NCBI GenBank assembly: GCA_951813605.1
Contig: OX638379.1
Coordinates: 5,964,062-6,028,061, forward strand
Length of the DNA: 64,000 nt
Origin: an uncultured Bryobacterales bacterium
GTDB taxonomy: Bacteria > Acidobacteriota > Terriglobia > Bryobacterales > UBA6623
Reading direction: 5' to 3'
Shown: positions 35,075 to 43,739 of the stretch, piece after piece
Layout of the letters: the number at the start of each line of letters is the position of its first letter
Position numbering within the stretch: position 1 is the stretch's first letter
Program-made: the position numbers and the translations under genes
The notes under the pieces: model-generated
Told to the model about the DNA's origin: nothing
The model's database searches: none
What the model saw: only the letters and a program-made list of their open reading frames with translations

Positions 35075-36282
35075 GCCGACCGAAGGATTGCGACAGTTTC
35101 TATGTGGTACGTCTGCGGGAAAAGGTCAACCAATGTAAGGCTCTCCACGCAATAGCCTCCCGCCACAAGCTGCTTGATGTCGCGCGCAAGCGTCGCCGCA
35201 TCGCAGGAAACCAAATGAAGTCGCGGCGGCGCCAAGCGGAGGATTTGGCGGACTGCCGCACCGCCCAGCCCCGCTCTGGGAGGGTCCGCCACGACCAAGT
35301 CGGGCCGCTCGCTGAATCCCTCCATGAACTGATTAACCTCGGCCTGCACCGCGCGAATTGGCATGCCTGCCCGGCTCGCGTTGCGCTGCAAGTCGCGCAT
35401 TGCGGAAACGCAGGAATCGACCGCTACAACCCTCTGGAACCGACGCGCTAGCGGAACAGTCAGCAGACCCACGCCGCAAAAGAGGTCCAACGCCAGCCGA
35501 CCCTCGGCAGTGCCGACCGCAAGCTGGGCCAGCTCTTCGACCAGAAATCGGTTGACTTGAAAGAACGAGCGGCCGCTGACCCGGAACCGGTCCTTGCCGC
35601 ATCGGTAATCAAGAGGCTCTCCGGCTCGGCTTATGCCCAAGCGGTCGGCACAATATGCCCAGAACCTTTTAGGCATCGGCCTTGAGCGGCGGGCCAGGTT
35701 CATTTGGACTTGAGTCTCGTTAGTGAAGAACTCGACTGTTCGGGGGGCCCCGCTGGATCGCAGGCTTCCGAGACAGTCCTGGAGCGCGAGGAGCGTTGCG
35801 TTGAGCTTGGGCGAGTTGATCGTGCATTCCTGCACCGCCACGTGGCGGTGCGATCGCGCTGCGAGGAATCCGGCCGTCGCCACTCCGTCGTGAGTCCTTA
35901 GGTGGAGTTGAGTGCGGTTGCGGTAGCCCCACGGATCCGCCGTCAGGGCTGCAATTTCCTTCTCCCACCGGAAGCCGCCGATACGCCTGAGCGTCTCGCG
36001 AAGTATCTCCACCTTGAACGTGCATTGTCGGTCGTATGGGATGTGTTGGTAATGGCATCCCCCGCACCGGGTGAACACCGGGCATGGAGGCTTCACCCGG
36101 TCAGGAGATCGCGTTGTCCAATCCACCACCGCCCCCCGCACTACTCGAGCGCCGGGAGAGGAAATGTCCAACTCGACCTCCTCGCCGGGCAGGACGTACG
36201 GAACGAACACCACCGAGTCTCCGAAACGCGCGAGTCCGGCCCCGCCGTTGACGAGCTTCTCGATGCGAAGTTTTACCCGCAC
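35071..36282 (-). CDS. rlmD: 23S rRNA (uracil-C5)-methyltransferase, RlmD/RumA family
   Basis: This 403-residue enzyme transfers a methyl group from SAM to C5 of a uridine in 23S rRNA (U1939 in E. coli) or a related position. The N-terminal TRAM RNA-binding domain spans about residues 1-55. The iron-sulfur cysteines are Cys67, Cys73 and Cys76 (CPVFTRCGGC), with Cys153 as probable fourth ligand. The SAM-binding motif is DLFCGVGLL, the substrate-binding motif is ADPPRAGL, and the catalytic Cys lies in HLVSCDA. The start is GTG 36282. Some Acidobacteriota members act on other positions (RlmCD, TrmA branch), so the exact site is inferred. The gene is divergent from fabD with a 90-base gap and convergent with the DUF1501 block. 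Confidence 0.9.
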   Translation of the reverse strand: MRVKLRIEKLVNGGAGLARFGDSVVFVPYVLPGEEVELDISSPGARVVRGAVVDWTTRSPDRVKPPCPVFTRCGGCHYQHIPYDRQCTFKVEILRETLRRIGGFRWEKEIAALTADPWGYRNRTQLHLRTHDGVATAGFLAARSHRHVAVQECTINSPKLNATLLALQDCLGSLRSSGAPRTVEFFTNETQVQMNLARRSRPMPKRFWAYCADRLGISRAGEPLDYRCGKDRFRVSGRSFFQVNRFLVEELAQLAVGTAEGRLALDLFCGVGLLTVPLARRFQRVVAVDSCVSAMRDLQRNASRAGMPIRAVQAEVNQFMEGFSERPDLVVADPPRAGLGGAAVRQILRLAPPRLHLVSCDAATLARDIKQLVAGGYCVESLTLVDLFPQTYHIETVAILRSA

Positions 36283-36372
36283 AGATTCGATTCTCGCACC
36301 TGCCAGAGCGGCACGGCCGCGGCGGAACCGGGGAAACGGCGCAGTTGGTAAACTCGAGAATTACGCCCTGAG

Positions 36373-37296
36373 ATGCCCTTGACCGCGTTTCTTTTTCCCG
36401 GACAGGGTTCCCAAGCGCCCGGTATGGGGCTGGAACTAGCTACCCGTTACCCCTCGGCCCGCGCCGTGTTCGCCCGAGCCGACGAAGCTTTGGGCTTTCC
36501 GCTGTCCCAGCTCTGTTTCGAGGGCCCGGCCACGGAACTCATGCGAACCGAGAACACCCAGCCCGCCATTCTGGCGACTTCGATCGCGACGCTTGCTGTG
36601 TTGAGAGAAGACGGCGTCGAACCGGATTTCGTTGCCGGCCATAGCCTCGGGGAGTACTCGGCGCTGGTAGCGGCCGGTTCTATTGCCTTTGAAGATGCTG
36701 TGCGACTGGTGCGTAAGCGCGGCCGGTGCATGCAAGAGGCGGTTCCGGAAGGCGTTGGAGCGATGGCTGCGCTGCTCGGAATCGACGCCGACCAAGCGGA
36801 GCAAGTGTGCAAGGACGCGGCCGCAGGCCAGGTGGTCTCGCCCGCCAACCTCAACACCCCCTCCCAGATCGTCATCGCAGGCCATGCTGAAGCAGTGGGA
36901 CGTGCAGTCAAGCTTGCCCAGCGCGCAGGGGCGCGGAGAGCCGTCATGCTGACGGTGAGTGCGCCATTCCACTGCGCCCTGATGAAACCAGCGCGCAACC
37001 GCATGACGACGGACCTCGATGCGGCGGCGATTGAAGATTTGGACGTTCCGCTGGTCAACAATTGGCAAGGCCGCGAGGTTCGCACCGGAACTGAAGCCCG
37101 GGAGGGTCTCAAGCAGCAGATCCCGAATCCGGTGCTTTGGGATCGAACAGTCCGCTATCTGGCGTCGCGCAATGTGAAACAGTTCATCGAGGTTGGCCCG
37201 GGACGGGTGCTTACGGGGCTTCTGCGCGGAATCGATCGGAAGCTGCGCGGGTGCAGCACCCACAACCTTGCAAGCGTGGAGGGTATCGTCTCATGA
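36373..37296 (+). CDS. fabD: Malonyl-CoA:ACP transacylase
   Basis: This 307-residue cytoplasmic enzyme loads malonyl units from CoA onto acyl carrier protein for fatty-acid synthesis. The nucleophile elbow is GHSLGEYSAL with Ser91, the catalytic His is His200 in SAPFH, and the N-terminal FPGQGSQ and FEGP motifs are present; the length is normal. No clear ribosome site precedes the ATG. The stop overlaps the fabG start as ATGA, so both fatty-acid enzymes are translated together. fabH and acpP are not in the window. Confidence 0.96.
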   Translation: MPLTAFLFPGQGSQAPGMGLELATRYPSARAVFARADEALGFPLSQLCFEGPATELMRTENTQPAILATSIATLAVLREDGVEPDFVAGHSLGEYSALVAAGSIAFEDAVRLVRKRGRCMQEAVPEGVGAMAALLGIDADQAEQVCKDAAAGQVVSPANLNTPSQIVIAGHAEAVGRAVKLAQRAGARRAVMLTVSAPFHCALMKPARNRMTTDLDAAAIEDLDVPLVNNWQGREVRTGTEAREGLKQQIPNPVLWDRTVRYLASRNVKQFIEVGPGRVLTGLLRGIDRKLRGCSTHNLASVEGIVS

Positions 37297-38018
37297 CAAA
37301 TCGGGTGGCTTTGGTCACCGGTGCCAGCCAAGGGATCGGCAGGGCGTGCGCCAAGGCGCTGGCGGCAAGCGGAGCTCGGGTGATCGCCGGAGCCCGCCAG
37401 GCCGAAAAGCTGGCATCCCTGGTCGACGAGATTCGCGAGGGCGGCGGCAGCGCAGACGCTGTGTCGCTTGATGTGCGGGACCAGCAGTCGGTGAACGCTA
37501 TGACTGCCGCCCACGGGAAGGCCATCAATATTCTCGTGAACAACGCCGGCATCACCGGCGACGGGTTGGCGATGCGAATGCGCGACGCCGACTGGCAGCG
37601 CGTGATCGACACGAACCTCACCGGTTCGTTCCGATGTGCGCGAGCCGTGATGCGGCCAATGCTCCGAAAGCGCTGGGGCCGCATCATTAATATCGCCTCC
37701 GTGGTTGGCCTCTCGGGCAATCCGGGCCAAGCGAATTACACAGCGTCCAAAGCGGGAGTGATAGGACTTACGAAGACTTTGGCGCTGGAGCTGGCGGGTC
37801 GCAATGTAACTGTGAATGCCATTGCACCGGGGTTCGTCGCTACCGCCATGACGGAGGCGCTCGACGAGACGTCGCGGTCGAAAATTCTGTCGCGCGTGCC
37901 GCTCGGCCGGATGGGGCGGCTCGACGAGATCGCCGCGGCCGTGTGCTTCCTCGCCAGCGACGAAGCCGGCTATATCACCGGGCACGTGCTGAACGTCAGC
38001 GGCGGGCTGTACATGTAA
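37293..38018 (+). CDS. fabG: 3-oxoacyl-ACP reductase
   Basis: This 241-residue SDR reduces 3-oxoacyl-ACP with NADPH in fatty-acid elongation. It has TGASQGIG (residues 9-16), NNAGIT, catalytic Ser136, Tyr149 and Lys153 (YTASK), and IAPGFVATAMT, all typical of FabG. The ATG overlaps the fabD stop (ATGA), and its stop overlaps the trpC start (TAATG). The position directly after fabD makes FabG rather than a generic SDR the best reading. Confidence 0.95.
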   Translation: MTNRVALVTGASQGIGRACAKALAASGARVIAGARQAEKLASLVDEIREGGGSADAVSLDVRDQQSVNAMTAAHGKAINILVNNAGITGDGLAMRMRDADWQRVIDTNLTGSFRCARAVMRPMLRKRWGRIINIASVVGLSGNPGQANYTASKAGVIGLTKTLALELAGRNVTVNAIAPGFVATAMTEALDETSRSKILSRVPLGRMGRLDEIAAAVCFLASDEAGYITGHVLNVSGGLYM

Positions 38019-38815
38019 TGACGGCAATGGAGGCTCGCGAGCTGACGGTCCTAGACCAGATCGTGGTGCGCAAACGGGCGGAACTGGTGGCAGATCGCGC
38101 GGTTGTGAAGCAGGCGGACCTGGAACGCAAGCCCGTGGCAGCGCGTCGCGCATTCCGGAGCGCTCTGAGAACAAAGCGCCCGGCGGTTATTGCGGAGATC
38201 AAGAAGGCGTCTCCTTCAGCGGGGCTCATTGCGAAGCAGTTCGACCCGGCGGCGATCGCGCGCGGCTACGAAGCGGCGGGTGCCGCCGCCCTGTCGGTTC
38301 TGACAGACAGACAGTTCTTCCAAGGCTCCCTTGATGACATGGTTATGGCGCGGACAGCCACTTCCCTGCCCGTGCTGAGAAAGGACTTCACGCTCGACCG
38401 CTATCACCTGCTGCAAGCTTCCACCAGCGGCGCCGATTGCGTTCTGCTGATTGTCGCGGTGCTGGAGGACGCGGAATTGCGCGAACTGCTCGCAGCAGCC
38501 AAGGAGCTTCGCTTGGACGCGCTGGTAGAGGTTCACGACGGGGCCGAACTCGAACGGGCACTAGCCGCGGGCGCTGACTTGGTCGGCGTGAACAACCGCA
38601 ACCTCAGAACGATGGAAGTCTCCCTGCAAACTTCCCTGGACTTGGCCGGACGGTTCCCGGACGGCATCGTGCGTATCAGCGAGAGCGGAATCCGGTCGGC
38701 GGACGACCTGACACAGCTCATGGATGCCGGCTATCACGGGTTTCTCGTGGGAGAGAGCCTCATGAGGCAACCCGATCGCGGTCGAGCGCTCTCCAAGCTG
38801 CTCGAGATTGCCTGA
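38018..38815 (+). CDS. trpC: Indole-3-glycerol-phosphate synthase
   Basis: This 265-residue TIM-barrel enzyme closes the indole ring in tryptophan synthesis. IKKASPSAG (active-site lysine region), VLRKDFTLD, GADCVLLI, DALVEVHD, GVNNRNL and SESGI are all present in order. It is a single-function protein, not fused to TrpF. Its place between fabG and the menaquinone prenyltransferase, with overlapping starts on both sides (TAATG, TGATG), is unusual, because no other trp gene is nearby. Expression must follow the fab genes. Confidence 0.95.
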   Translation: MTAMEARELTVLDQIVVRKRAELVADRAVVKQADLERKPVAARRAFRSALRTKRPAVIAEIKKASPSAGLIAKQFDPAAIARGYEAAGAAALSVLTDRQFFQGSLDDMVMARTATSLPVLRKDFTLDRYHLLQASTSGADCVLLIVAVLEDAELRELLAAAKELRLDALVEVHDGAELERALAAGADLVGVNNRNLRTMEVSLQTSLDLAGRFPDGIVRISESGIRSADDLTQLMDAGYHGFLVGESLMRQPDRGRALSKLLEIA

Positions 38816-39705
38816 TGAGCGGACTCGCTCGTCAAACCGGCGGCGTTCTAGAGGCGATCAAATTCCAGCACTCCGTCTTCGCCCTGCCCTTCGCGCTCAC
38901 GGGAGCGCTTCTCGCGTTGCGAGGTGCCGGGCTCGGGATGGGCGATGTGGCTTGGAGGCTCGGCTGGATCGTTGTGGCCATGGTCGCGGCGCGCTCTGCT
39001 GCGATGGCATTCAACAGGTTGATCGACGCCTCCATAGACGCAAGAAACCCGCGGACCGCCGCACGTGCTTTGCCGGCTGGGATCCTGACGAAGCGATTCA
39101 CGGCCTCGTTCGTGGTTCTCTCATGCGCCGTGTTCGTTGTTGCCGCCTCCCAACTGAATCCACTATGCCTGAAGCTCAGTCCTTTCGCGCTCGCCCTCGC
39201 GCTCGGCTACTCCTATACCAAGCGATTCACAGTTCTGTCGCACTTGGTGCTGGGCGCGGTCCTCGGTGTCACGCCGGCGGCAGCTTGGATCGCAATGCGC
39301 GGCACCTTCGACCCGGAGATCCTGTACTTGGCCTCTGCGGTGATGCTCTGGACCGCGGGATTCGACATCATCTACTCCTGCCAGGATGTCGACTTCGACC
39401 GGGCTGCCGGGCTGCATTCGATTCCCTCGCGAATCGGCATCGCGAAAGCGCTAGTAATCTCCAGGCTGCTCCACGTCGGCATGGTTTTCCTGCTGGTGAT
39501 GTCATGGCTGGCCATGGGTCTCTCCTGGCTGGCATTGCTGGGCGTCTGCGCAGTCGCGGGGCTGCTGCTCTACGAGCAGTCGCTGGTGCGAGCAACCGAC
39601 CTGTCACGGGTCGATGCAGCCTTCTTCGCCATAAACGGGTGGGTCAGCGTCCTGTTCTTCGTGTTTTGGGCCGCCGACATCTGGCTCGCCTTTGGCCGGA
39701 CCTGA
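38815..39705 (+). CDS. mqnP: UbiA-family prenyltransferase of futalosine menaquinone pathway (MqnP-like)
   Basis: This 296-residue integral membrane protein has eight or nine helices and the two aspartate-rich prenyl-diphosphate motifs of UbiA enzymes: NRLIDASIDARN (about residue 64) and DVDFDRAAG (about 192). It attaches a polyprenyl chain to the aromatic precursor. The mqnE gene 1.4 kb downstream makes the futalosine-pathway branch (MqnP) the best assignment, although a 4-hydroxybenzoate octaprenyltransferase would look alike. The start overlaps the trpC stop (TGATG). A 7-base-pair hairpin (39737-39753) follows the stop but has no U-tract. Confidence 0.85.
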   Translation: MSGLARQTGGVLEAIKFQHSVFALPFALTGALLALRGAGLGMGDVAWRLGWIVVAMVAARSAAMAFNRLIDASIDARNPRTAARALPAGILTKRFTASFVVLSCAVFVVAASQLNPLCLKLSPFALALALGYSYTKRFTVLSHLVLGAVLGVTPAAAWIAMRGTFDPEILYLASAVMLWTAGFDIIYSCQDVDFDRAAGLHSIPSRIGIAKALVISRLLHVGMVFLLVMSWLAMGLSWLALLGVCAVAGLLLYEQSLVRATDLSRVDAAFFAINGWVSVLFFVFWAADIWLAFGRT

Positions 39706-40069
39706 GATTGACAGATGGCGAGCAGCTGGTGGTGATTGCCTTGCGGCAAGGCAGCACCGCCTCGCGGACCTGCCGCAACGCCTTGCGCAATGCGCGCGGA
39801 TGCCAACCTAGGATCCTGCGAAGAACGTTCGGGGGGCGAAACTGATTGCGCAAGCAACCCGCTTGAAGTTGCCGATCGCGCTGCGATCTAACATCCCGAA
39901 ATAGCCCACCGGCGCTGGCTGCGCGCAGACGGTCGCCGTTGCCATGCATGCGCCGGAAGCGAACCATTCGCCGAGCGCGCCAACATCCGGCCAGCTCTCA
40001 TGGAACCCATCGACGCGGTTGCTTGGCAACGGCCCGCATTCGGAGTGCGGAACCGCCATACTACTCGGT
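39706..40069. other. Gap before the metallo-beta-lactamase gene
   Basis: 364 bases with no supported gene. A short perfect hairpin TGCCTTG/CAAGGCA (39737-39753) is the only structure noticed; the rest has no recognisable promoter. Confidence 0.35.
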
Positions 40070-40924
40070 ATGCGCCGTCTCGCCCTTGCCAGTCTTGCAG
40101 GATCCCTCCTAGGATCAATCGGCTTGCCACTAGCAGCGCAACCCGACGACTGGACGCGCCCGTTCCCGGGCCATCGGGTGATCGGCAATCTCTACGCGGT
40201 GGGAACCTACGATCTCGGAGTCTTCCTTATCGCCTCTGACGGCGGACACATTCTTGTCAACACCGCCCTAGAGGACTCCGTTCCGCTGATTCGCAGGAAC
40301 GTCGAGTCGGTCGGGTTCCGGCTGGATGACGTCAAGATCCTATTGACAATGCAGGCTCACTGGGACCACACTGCCGCGCTAGCCGAGATCAAGGAAATAA
40401 CGGGGGCGGAGATGTGGGCGACTGAAGGCGATGCGCCGGTACTGGAGGACGGGGGCTTCAGCGACCCGCACTTCGGGGGAAAGGTGTCTTTCAAGCCGGT
40501 GAGAGTGGACAGGATCATCGCAGATGGCGAGGTGATAGAACTGGGGGCGACGCGACTGACAGTGATTGAAACGCCAGGACACACGGCCGGGAGTTCCAGC
40601 TACTCCATGACGGTTCGGGAGAAGGCCCGCGACTACCGCGTTGTGATAGCGAACATGGGCACGATCAACCGGGGCAAGAAGTTGGTCGTGGATCCAACAT
40701 ACCCCGGCGTTGCCGGTGATTTTGCCAAGACGTACCAGCGTCAGAAGGCTATGGAAATCGACGTATGGGTCGCTGCGCACGGCTCGCAATACGGCCTCCA
40801 TAGGAAATACAAAGCCGGCGACTCGTATAGTCCGGATACCTTCGTGGATCCGCAAGGATTCCGAGCGGCGGTGGAACGCCTTGAGGCGCTATACCTGAAG
40901 CAACTCGATGAGGAAAGGCACTAG
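40070..40924 (+). CDS. Subclass B3 metallo-beta-lactamase-fold hydrolase
   Basis: This 284-residue exported protein has a signal peptide of about 22 residues. The zinc motif is QAHWDH (Gln95, His97, Asp99, His100), followed by the ETPGHT histidine and, near the C-terminus, AAHGSQYGLH, the order seen in B3 enzymes such as GOB and L1. The first His of HxHxDH is Gln, as in GOB-type B3 lactamases (Q116), which remain active. It may hydrolyse beta-lactams or another periplasmic ester or lactone; environmental B3 proteins often have unknown substrates. The start ATG 40070 is chosen for the signal peptide and has no ribosome site. It stands alone. Confidence 0.85.
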   Translation: MRRLALASLAGSLLGSIGLPLAAQPDDWTRPFPGHRVIGNLYAVGTYDLGVFLIASDGGHILVNTALEDSVPLIRRNVESVGFRLDDVKILLTMQAHWDHTAALAEIKEITGAEMWATEGDAPVLEDGGFSDPHFGGKVSFKPVRVDRIIADGEVIELGATRLTVIETPGHTAGSSSYSMTVREKARDYRVVIANMGTINRGKKLVVDPTYPGVAGDFAKTYQRQKAMEIDVWVAAHGSQYGLHRKYKAGDSYSPDTFVDPQGFRAAVERLEALYLKQLDEERH

Positions 40925-41102
40925 ATACTTTTCCGGCCCGCACGATCAAGCACTCGGCCAGACTCTTGGCTCTTGCGCCATCGAGCCTTCGAACACATAG
41001 GCTCGTGCCGTCGCGGGTGGGGGTTTTCGCGATCAGACGGTGTGTCGCGGTGGTAGGGGAGCATGTGGGCGGTGACGCTCTGACCGGGCCCATCGTGGTA
41101 TT

Positions 41103-42242
41103 TTGGAACCCGGAGCCAGGCCAGTGGTGCCCCGAATAGCCGACAAGAGCTTGCTGCCCGTCGCCGACAAGGTGTTGGTGGGCGAGCGCCTGTCTTTCGA
41201 GGACGGCATGGCCTTGTACCGCTCCAGCGACCTGCTGACGGTCGGCTACCTGGCCAATGTCGTGCGCGAGCGGCTTAATGGCAACAAGACCTACTTCAAC
41301 GTCAACCGCCACATCAACCCGACCGATGTTTGCGTAGCCGCGTGCAAGCTTTGCGCCTTCGGCAAGCAAGCGCGCAACCCGACCGCGTACACGATGTCTT
41401 TGGAGCAGGTTTGGCACACCGCAGGTGTAGGCTACAGCGAGGAGGTCTCCGAGTTCCATATCGTTGGCGGCCTGCACCCTCAACTCGGAATTGACTGGTT
41501 CGCCAACATGTTCCGGGGATTGAAGGAGCGTTTTCCCGCCGTCCACCTGAAGGCTCTGACGATGGTCGAGATCGGCTACCTCGCGCGTCGCGAGCGGATA
41601 TCGATCCGCGAAACGCTGCAGCGGCTCCGGGACGCCGGCGTGGATTCCTTGCCCGGCGGCGGGGCTGAGATCTTCTCCGAGCGCGTCCGCCGGATCATCT
41701 GCGACCACAAGATCGACGGCAACGAGTGGATCGAGACCGCCCGAACGGCCCACAACCTCGGCCTCAAGTCGAATGCAACGATGCTGTACGGACACATCGA
41801 GACCGACGAGGACCGCGTGGACCACCTCTTGAGGCTGCGGGCGCTGCAGGACGACACAGGCGGCTTCCAGACTTACATCCCGCTTGCGTTCCATCCCGAG
41901 AACACTCCCATGAGCCACCTGCCGATGACCTCGGGCTTCCAGGACATCAAGGCGATCGCCATCGCGCGCCTCCTGCTAGATAACTTTCCGCACATCAAGG
42001 CGTACTGGATCATGATGACGCCGAAAATCGCGCAGGTCGCGCAGCGCTTCGGGGCTGACGATATCGACGGCACCGTCGTGGAAGAGAAGATCTACCATGA
42101 CGCCGGCGCGAAAACACCTCAAGCGCTGCGACGGCACCAGTTGTTGCGGCTGATCCGCGAGGCCGGCCGCGAACCGACCGAGCGGGACACGCTTTACCGG
42201 AAAGTCTCTCGAGACGAGGCGCTCCTGACACTTGCGGTCTGA
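41103..42242 (+). CDS. mqnE: Aminofutalosine synthase, radical SAM
   Basis: This 379-residue radical-SAM enzyme joins the chorismate-derived enol ether with SAM to give aminofutalosine, the first dedicated step of the futalosine menaquinone route. The cluster motif CVAACKLC supplies Cys77, Cys81 and Cys84. HIVGGLHPQ, SLPGGGAEIF and NATMLYGHIET follow in family order. The length is normal. The start is a TTG at 41103; in-frame GTG codons at 41124 and 41127 are alternatives and no ribosome site decides. The last 49 bases overlap the convergent MerR-type gene. The pathway partner mqnP is at 38815; mqnA, mqnC and mqnD are not in the window. Confidence 0.93.
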   Translation: MEPGARPVVPRIADKSLLPVADKVLVGERLSFEDGMALYRSSDLLTVGYLANVVRERLNGNKTYFNVNRHINPTDVCVAACKLCAFGKQARNPTAYTMSLEQVWHTAGVGYSEEVSEFHIVGGLHPQLGIDWFANMFRGLKERFPAVHLKALTMVEIGYLARRERISIRETLQRLRDAGVDSLPGGGAEIFSERVRRIICDHKIDGNEWIETARTAHNLGLKSNATMLYGHIETDEDRVDHLLRLRALQDDTGGFQTYIPLAFHPENTPMSHLPMTSGFQDIKAIAIARLLLDNFPHIKAYWIMMTPKIAQVAQRFGADDIDGTVVEEKIYHDAGAKTPQALRRHQLLRLIREAGREPTERDTLYRKVSRDEALLTLAV

Positions 42243-42637
42243 CCATCCCCGGGAGCGTCACCGCCGGCGCTGAGGAGAGCCAGAATTTCCTGCAGTTGCT
42301 CTCGGATTTCCCGAATGGCCTCGCGCGAGATCGGCCGGGCGGGCGCTTCAGCCTCCGGAACCGTGCTGCGACGAGTCCGAAGCGCCTTCCGCGCGCCGGC
42401 AATTGTGAACTTCTCTTCGTAGAGCAGGCGCTTGATGGCTAGCACCAACTCCACGTCCTTCCGCTTGTACTGCCGATGCCCCCGCGCGGTCTTCTTAGGT
42501 TCAAGCATCGGGAATTCGCTCTCCCAGAAACGCAGCACGTGAGTCTCTATGCCCGCAATCTGACTCACGTCGCCGATCTTGAAGTAAATGCGGTCCGGAA
42601 TCTCGGGTTCCCCCCGCCTGCTGCGATCCACGGACAT
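42194..42637 (-). CDS. MerR-family transcriptional regulator
   Basis: This 147-residue protein has an N-terminal winged helix-turn-helix of MerR type (about residues 17-85): FKIGDVSQIAGIETHVLRFW, then GHRQYKRKDVELVLAIKRLL and the FTIAGARKAL helix. A short C-terminal coiled helix (EAIREIREQLQEILALL) replaces any metal or drug domain. This variant resembles the MlrA/CarA-like group that sits near translation or fatty-acid genes in many bacteria; targets are unknown. The end overlaps the mqnE end by 49 bases, so the two transcripts are antisense to each other there. Confidence 0.9.
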   Translation of the reverse strand: MSVDRSRRGEPEIPDRIYFKIGDVSQIAGIETHVLRFWESEFPMLEPKKTARGHRQYKRKDVELVLAIKRLLYEEKFTIAGARKALRTRRSTVPEAEAPARPISREAIREIREQLQEILALLSAGGDAPGDGQTASVRSASSRETFR

Positions 42638-42721
42638 ACGCGAGCCTCCATGCTATCGCACGGGCCTTGGCGCAGGACCCGTGGGGACTCGACCAATGCA
42701 TTCCGGCGGGAATTGGATCAG

Positions 42722-43674
42722 ATGCGCCTGCTCCTCGCCGCGGCACTGCTCGCGTCCTTCTGAGGCCCTCGGCCCGACGACGATCGCCCGACCACTTTCC
42801 TGGTGCTCGGATTGCGTCTACGACCGGGATATGCGACGACGGCCGCTGGTGGCGTCCCCATCTCCCAAGCGCCATTCCCCTCCCGGAGGCCTTTCGCCGC
42901 GAAGGCCACACGGTGGCGGGCGGGGGGAAGGCCGTGCACCACACCGCTGGATTCAATCCGCCGGACCCTTGGGACGAATTCATTCCTCTTCGGCTCGGCG
43001 ACCCTTGGGATCGCAAAGGTGCCGCCTATCCGTCCGGAAATGGGACGAGGCGGTCGTGGCCTGCGCCGCGAACATCGCGTTCGTCGATCGGCTTGTCGGC
43101 CGATTGATGGACTCAATCGACGAGAGCCCCTACGCGAATGACTCCGTCGTTGTGTTCCCCTCGGACCACGGATTCCACCTAGGGGAGAAGCTCCATTGCA
43201 CAAGTCGACTCTCTGGGAGCGTGCTGTGCGCGTCCCCTCATCGCTCGCGCCCCGGGGATCGAGCCGGCCGGGGCTTGCGACCGTCCGGTTAGTCTACTCG
43301 ACATTCTTCCGACGCTGCTCGACTTGGCCGGCCTTCCAGCCCGGCCTGAGTTGGAAGGGAAGAGCCTCGGAGGCATGCTGGAGGCACCGGAATCCGAGCT
43401 GGATCGCCACGCTGTGATCACGTTTCCAAGGGGCAATGACGCCCTGCGCCACGGGCAGCGGCTGTAGTACATTCGATGTCGCGAGGCCGGGGAGGAACCC
43501 TACGACCGCCGTGCGGATCCGAATGAGTTGAGCAACCTAGCGAGCAGGGCCAACCTTCGAGCGATCAAACTGAAATCGCGCAGCCTCTTGCCGGCTCGCA
43601 GCGCGCCGCCGGCACCAGAAAAAGGCAGCTCCGACTTCGATCCCGATGCCCATACGTGGGTGCCCCTGCGCTGA
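42722..43674 (+). pseudogene. Decayed iduronate-2-sulfatase-like gene
   Basis: Pieces of one family S1 sulfatase lie in order in different frames. First comes a signal-like MRLLLAAALLA at 42722, ended by TGA after 13 codons. Then LPEAFRREGHTV to DPWDEF (42885-42985) and FVDRLVGRLMD with SDHGFHLGEK (43078-43190) follow. The last piece is VSLLDILPTLLDLAGLP to EEPYDRRADPNELSNLA (43287-43545), interrupted by TAG at 43465-43467. These are recognisable landmarks of iduronate-2-sulfatase-like enzymes. The CxPxR formylglycine core is missing, so an internal deletion accompanies at least two frameshifts and two stops. It is not functional as a sulfatase. Decay has left enough similarity that the loss is not ancient. 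Confidence 0.8.
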
Positions 43675-43710
43675 AAACCGCGACACAGGGAGGCGCAGCC
43701 GAACGCTCCT

Positions 43711-43716
43711 TATAAT
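43711..43716 (+). promoter_or_regulatory. Candidate -10 element for hslVU
   Basis: A perfect TATAAT 29 bases before the hslV ATG in otherwise GC-rich DNA. No -35 hexamer is seen at the expected distance (GGGAGG at 43688). It may be a minimal promoter of the hslV-hslU transcript. Confidence 0.35.
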
Positions 43717-43739
43717 GAAGGTTCCCGCCTCGGAGGCCG

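Noticed and set aside
39737..39753. Terminator after mqnP
   Set aside because: Perfect 7-bp hairpin but 3-base loop and no U-tract; too weak to call.
40749..41918. Minus-strand open frame (389 codons) opposite mqnE
   Set aside because: Mirror of the mqnE codon pattern with no recognisable domain.
42722..43674. Programmed frameshifting in the sulfatase-like region
   Set aside because: Several shifts, two stops and the missing catalytic core cannot be one recoded gene.
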